Assembly (NCBI GenBank): GCA_900545525.1
Contig: UQZX01000014.1
Location: forward strand, 1 to 64,000
Length of the DNA stretch: 64,000 bases
Direction of reading: 5' to 3'
Origin: an uncultured Prevotella sp.
GTDB lineage: Bacteria > Bacteroidota > Bacteroidia > Bacteroidales > Bacteroidaceae
The position numbers were made by a program, and so were the translations under genes. A model generated the notes under the pieces. That model saw nothing but the letters and a program-made list of their open reading frames with translations. It did not search any database and was not told where the DNA came from. Below are positions 62,001 to 64,000 of this stretch, in pieces; position 1 is the stretch's first letter, and each line of letters starts with the position of its first letter.

Positions 62001-62221
62001 AAATCCGTGACGGCGGCAATCTGTGTGCCTTTCACGACAACGGTCACACCGATCATCGGTTCGCCCGTCTCGTCAACCACTTGTCCTGTGATTTTGTTCG
62101 ACTGGTTTACGCCTTGCGTAATGGCAGCATTACCGCCAAAAGCCTGTGCGGGGCTGAATGCCCAGCAGGCAAGCCCGAGGAGGGTAAGCGCCAAAGTCGA
62201 AAATCTTGCATTCTTCTTCAT
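59018..62221 (-). CDS. SusC-family TonB-dependent transporter (pair 3)
   Basis: 1067 residues. Signal peptide (about 1-28); carboxypeptidase-regulatory-like domain (about 43-120, ITGQVVDETGEPMIGVTVVV); TonB-box/plug start VDEVVVIGYGTQKKRDLTGA; plug motifs ILLRGNRSLNASSAPLFVID and VLKDASSTAIYGSAGANGVI; barrel ending YKTIVFGINASF. No STN domain. It imports oligosaccharides with SusD pair 3. No TAnnTTTG box is obvious in its upstream region, which instead has a C-rich leader and, 140 bp away, a 49-nt palindrome. Expression may therefore depend on an activator or alternative sigma factor. Confidence 0.95.
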   Translation of the reverse strand: MKKNARFSTLALTLLGLACWAFSPAQAFGGNAAITQGVNQSNKITGQVVDETGEPMIGVTVVVKGTQIAAVTDLDGKFSLSLPAGKNMIEFSYIGYENMTLKAGNGMKVTMKPESNAVDEVVVIGYGTQKKRDLTGAISSVKADEIKQAPVMNAMEGLQGRISGLDITRSSGQAGSSPEILLRGNRSLNASSAPLFVIDGIAGGDIDDINPNDIESIDVLKDASSTAIYGSAGANGVIIVTTKQGQTGRIQVDFNGYLGINAFPQYPETYSGEAWINYLREGFAAREGRDPEDLSELFNAAGLSEGAVQAYNDNKWINWRDEILNTGMQQNYSVSLRGGSESVKGYMSMGYQQEKGLYKNDQMNQITFRAGTTFKMNNMVSVGFQSTLTYRDQDKRNSRLSKSLNYLPLGDVYNEDGSLKQRPIDDMDSYINIMADDQPNAYKNNVKRTTLNIAPFIEIKPLKGLTFKSLLNANLSHSRTGLWDGLDTFMKLSGSSDNKRIASYNQSNYWNYTWQNILTYGLDLGNHSITLTGITEYQRSKTEGLIGTNEQFEFDGFLWYNLKGGLIPQVESSYKETAKMSYALRGAWNYMGKYLFSASIRWDGASQLYDKWCAFPAFSAGWRISEENFMKGTRSWLDNLKLRVGYGVTGNANISPYVTSTAVTTSDGAINLGTGRLQTYILAQNVANNSLTWEKSYNWNYGLDIAVLNNRIDASIEYYSTDTKGVLYNRPLPTALGLYNAKATYYKMSNIARIKNKGVEVTINTRNIDTKNFKWNSTLTYAKNKEQLKEINLGNNVSAESLIALNLFMGQPVNTIYGYKKLGIWQLGEEDRAACFGSVPGDVHLATPDLTWDPEYTYTREETVKNEAGESVTVTKTYNGAYYKEGEDGEREYFMRGHTYAVSANDKMILGHKTPDWTLGFSNQFIYKNFDLSIMCSMRWGQMIDGELLSYVDNKNQPTCYNYWTVNNPTNDYPRHEFGASITGAQKEALRYVDGSFFKIKNITLGYTLPKSVLQKVKMSKFRVYATIQNPFIWSKSDVLDKMDPENNASDKFPLYKTIVFGINASF

Positions 62222-62360
62222 TAGTAAATAGATTTTATTATTAAAAAACTTGTTGTATCGCCGGGGGCCGGGGGATGGGCGGCGTGTAACTTATCGTGCC
62301 CATTAAGGACAGAAATGTTATTAAAAAACAGAGGAAACGGATTTTCAATAAATAAAACGG

Positions 62361-62474
62361 CACAGGACTGACACCAGTTGGTGTAACACCAACTGGTGTC
62401 AGTCCTGTGTATCTGTATTATCCATTAATTACTAATATCTTATAGAAATATACACCTTGTACACAAATTGGTGT
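62361..62474. promoter_or_regulatory. Near-perfect 49-nt palindrome and repeated operator-like sites
   Basis: CACAGGACTGACACCAGTTG... (62361-62384) is perfectly complementary to 62386-62409 with one central base. It contains ACACCAGTTGGTGT (62371-62384) and ACACCAACTGGTGT (62386-62399). A third variant, ACACAAATTGGTGT (62461-62474), lies 30 bp before the -7 box of the ATPase gene. The set lies between the divergent susC and ATPase genes. The rest of 62222-62531 holds only the C-rich susC leader. Confidence 0.7.
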
Positions 62475-62504
62475 GATACATTTTGGAATATAATATATTA
62501 TCCG

Positions 62505-62512
62505 TATATTTG
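62505..62512 (+). promoter_or_regulatory. -7 box of the ATPase gene
   Basis: TATATTTG matches TAnnTTTG, 19 bp before ATG 62532. Confidence 0.65.
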
Positions 62513-62531
62513 CAGTGTAAAACATCACGTT

Positions 62532-63659
62532 ATGAGCAAACCTTTTATATATGGAATGTCGGTGGAAGGCGAAAACTTTACTGACCGTAACTTAGAGACT
62601 CAACGTCTGAAACTCAATTTCGAAAACGGAATAAATTCCATATTGATATCACCGCGCCGTATGGGAAAGACATCATTGGTGAAGAAAGTGATATATGAAA
62701 TGGACAATCCTAAGATTGTTGTGGTATATATGGACATATATAAGTGCCGTACAGAATATGAGTTTTATGAAAAGTTCGCATCGTCCGTGATACAGGCAAC
62801 TGCCACACGAATGGAACAGATGTTGGAATTGGCAAAGGAATTTGTCATGAGTATCACACCGAAAATTACTTACAGTCCAGAACCCGGTTCCAGCTTCTCC
62901 TTGTCGTTAGGCATAAGCAAACAAGGAAACAGTCCTGAAGAAATTCTTAATCTTCCCGAGCGGATAGCCGCGAAACATAATATAAACATAGTAGTCTGCA
63001 TAGACGAGTTTCAGCAGATAGGCGAGTTTGCAGATTCTATCACCGTTCAGAAGACAATACGCAGCGTGTGGCAACACCAGCGCCTGACCTCATATTGTCT
63101 TTTTGGCAGCAAGAAACATCTCATGTCCGAAATGTTCTACAGCCGCAACCTTCCTTTCTATCAGTTCGGAGACATGTTTTTCCTAAAAAAGATTGAAACT
63201 AAAGATTGGGTGCCGTTTATCATCGAAAGGTTTAGAAGCTCCGGCAAGTATATATCTGCCGAACTTGCAGAAAAGATATGTACAACAGTTGATAATTATT
63301 CGGCATACGTTCAGCAACTGGCATGGAATGTTCTTGCCATGTCCGGCGATTTTGTAGACGAGACTTCATTCGCCAACGGGCTTGAAGCAACCTTGGCTCA
63401 GGTCATGCCGCTGTTTGTAGAACAGACTAACGGACTCACGACATATCAGCTGAATTTTATAAGGGCGATATGCAATGGCTTCCACCGTGACTTCTCCAAG
63501 AAAGAAGTTACATCGTTATATAATTTCGGTACACGTTCAAATCTCCCCAAGATACAGTCGGCACTCATCGAACGCGAGATTATAGACAGGGATACAGACA
63601 ATACATATTTTCTTGCGGATCCTCTCTTTGAGATATGGTTCAAGCGTGAGATGATGTAG
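62532..63659 (+). CDS. P-loop ATPase of the archaeal-ATPase-like group
   Basis: 375 residues from ATG 62532. Walker A is PRRMGKTSLV (about 42-51) and Walker B is VVCIDEFQQIG (about 156-166). SYCLFGSKKHLMSEMF matches the sensor region, and a C-terminal winged-helix segment (YNFGTRSNLPKIQSALIERE) ends the protein, as in the STAND-like ATPases common in Bacteroidota and archaea. The role is unknown; DNA-linked or signalling functions have been proposed for the group. The frame is open 75 bp upstream, but the promoter box lies inside that stretch, so the shorter start is used. It is divergent from susC pair 3 and convergent with the ATPase fragment at the window edge. Confidence 0.85.
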   Translation: MSKPFIYGMSVEGENFTDRNLETQRLKLNFENGINSILISPRRMGKTSLVKKVIYEMDNPKIVVVYMDIYKCRTEYEFYEKFASSVIQATATRMEQMLELAKEFVMSITPKITYSPEPGSSFSLSLGISKQGNSPEEILNLPERIAAKHNINIVVCIDEFQQIGEFADSITVQKTIRSVWQHQRLTSYCLFGSKKHLMSEMFYSRNLPFYQFGDMFFLKKIETKDWVPFIIERFRSSGKYISAELAEKICTTVDNYSAYVQQLAWNVLAMSGDFVDETSFANGLEATLAQVMPLFVEQTNGLTTYQLNFIRAICNGFHRDFSKKEVTSLYNFGTRSNLPKIQSALIEREIIDRDTDNTYFLADPLFEIWFKREMM

Positions 63660-63693
63660 ACAGGCATTCTTCTGTCAAAGTATATAAGATTAA

Positions 63694-64000
63694 CTAAAAG
63701 AACATTGTCATATATAAAGGATAATAAGCCACTCCGTCTTTTTTCATCACATTGAACTTGCTCAGAACCATTGCCCTTTCTATTCTGTCATGAAAAGAAT
63801 TCATTGCGGCATCGAGTGAGGCGTGCCTCATATAGTCATTGCCCGACTTTACTTCTATCACCGATATACCTTGGTTCTCTTGAAAAACGAAATCAAGTTC
63901 CTGCTTGCTTTTACGGTCATAGTAGTTGAGAGCCACGCCTTTCCTTACAAGTTCGCAAGCGACATAATTTTCTGTCAGTGCCCCTTCATTTATATTAATG
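63694..64000 (-). CDS. C-terminal part of a DUF4143-type AAA ATPase (cut by window edge)
   Basis: The frame is open from the stop at 63694 to the right edge of the window, so only the last about 101 residues are visible: INEGALTENYVACELVRKG, YYDRKSKQELDFVFQEN and ISVIEVKSGNDYMRHASLDA. These are hallmarks of the DUF4143 nuclease-like C-terminal domain that follows an AAA domain in a very widespread ATPase family. The D..E.K residues (ELDFV, EVKSG) form the PD-(D/E)XK-like core. A GTG at 63936 could be misread as a start, but the domain clearly continues upstream. Function of the family is unknown. Confidence 0.8.
   Translation of the reverse strand, partial: ININEGALTENYVACELVRKGVALNYYDRKSKQELDFVFQENQGISVIEVKSGNDYMRHASLDAAMNSFHDRIERAMVLSKFNVMKKDGVAYYPLYMTMFF

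Overview
The window comes from a Bacteroidota genome, most likely Prevotellaceae. Three things support this: promoters with the TAnnTTTG -7 box, three SusC/SusD pairs, and a PorT-type secretion gene together with secreted enzymes ending in short 'YNLxGQ...KGxYIxNGRK' tails. Species cannot be named from the sequence.

Layout. (1) 1-3.8 kb is core: greA and a HIT hydrolase behind a promoter-terminator leader, a GDP-mannose pyrophosphorylase, a DUF362 protein and tRNA-Leu(CAA). (2) 4.0-10.9 kb is accessory. A GH8 oligoxylanase, a flavodoxin and a DUF1349 lipoprotein lie divergent to a LuxR-type regulator. They are followed by a mobilisation module (MobV relaxase, oriT, DnaC-like ATPase, DUF7833 protein, HTH protein) with no integrase in view. 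(3) 11-13.4 kb has a candidate small RNA, symmetric operator-like sites and glutamine synthetase. (4) 13.6-36.3 kb is the first pectin block: a pectate-lyase-like protein, an ECF sigma factor, a large beta-helix protein, and two paralogous cassettes (surface lipoprotein, SusC, SusD) arranged head to head, then a secreted protein. (5) 37-42 kb is mostly housekeeping: ferredoxin, PorT, AICAR formyltransferase, NlpC/P60, CapA. (6) 42.1-62.2 kb is the second pectin block: GH105, a pectinesterase-like protein, ribosomal protein L19 (core), a PL1 pectate lyase, a PL1-CE8-GLUG fusion, a duplicated-module protein and a third SusD/SusC pair. (7) 62.5-64 kb has two ATPase genes, the last cut by the window edge.

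Inferred working model: methyl-esterified homogalacturonan is de-esterified by the CE8 domains and cleaved by the PL1 enzymes. Fragments are bound and imported by the three SusC/SusD systems, and GH105 removes the unsaturated end sugar. No GH28, no cytoplasmic uronate pathway and no hybrid two-component regulator is present in the window, so the locus is only part of a pectin system.

The most unusual content is non-coding: a 66-bp repeat carrying promoter boxes in front of two distant pectin genes, a family of nested inverted-repeat elements with shared termini, near-identical palindromic elements in opposite orientation flanking the GH105 operon, 22-bp-spaced direct repeats between the mirrored cassettes, and a 49-nt palindrome of repeated operator-like sites before the last ATPase.
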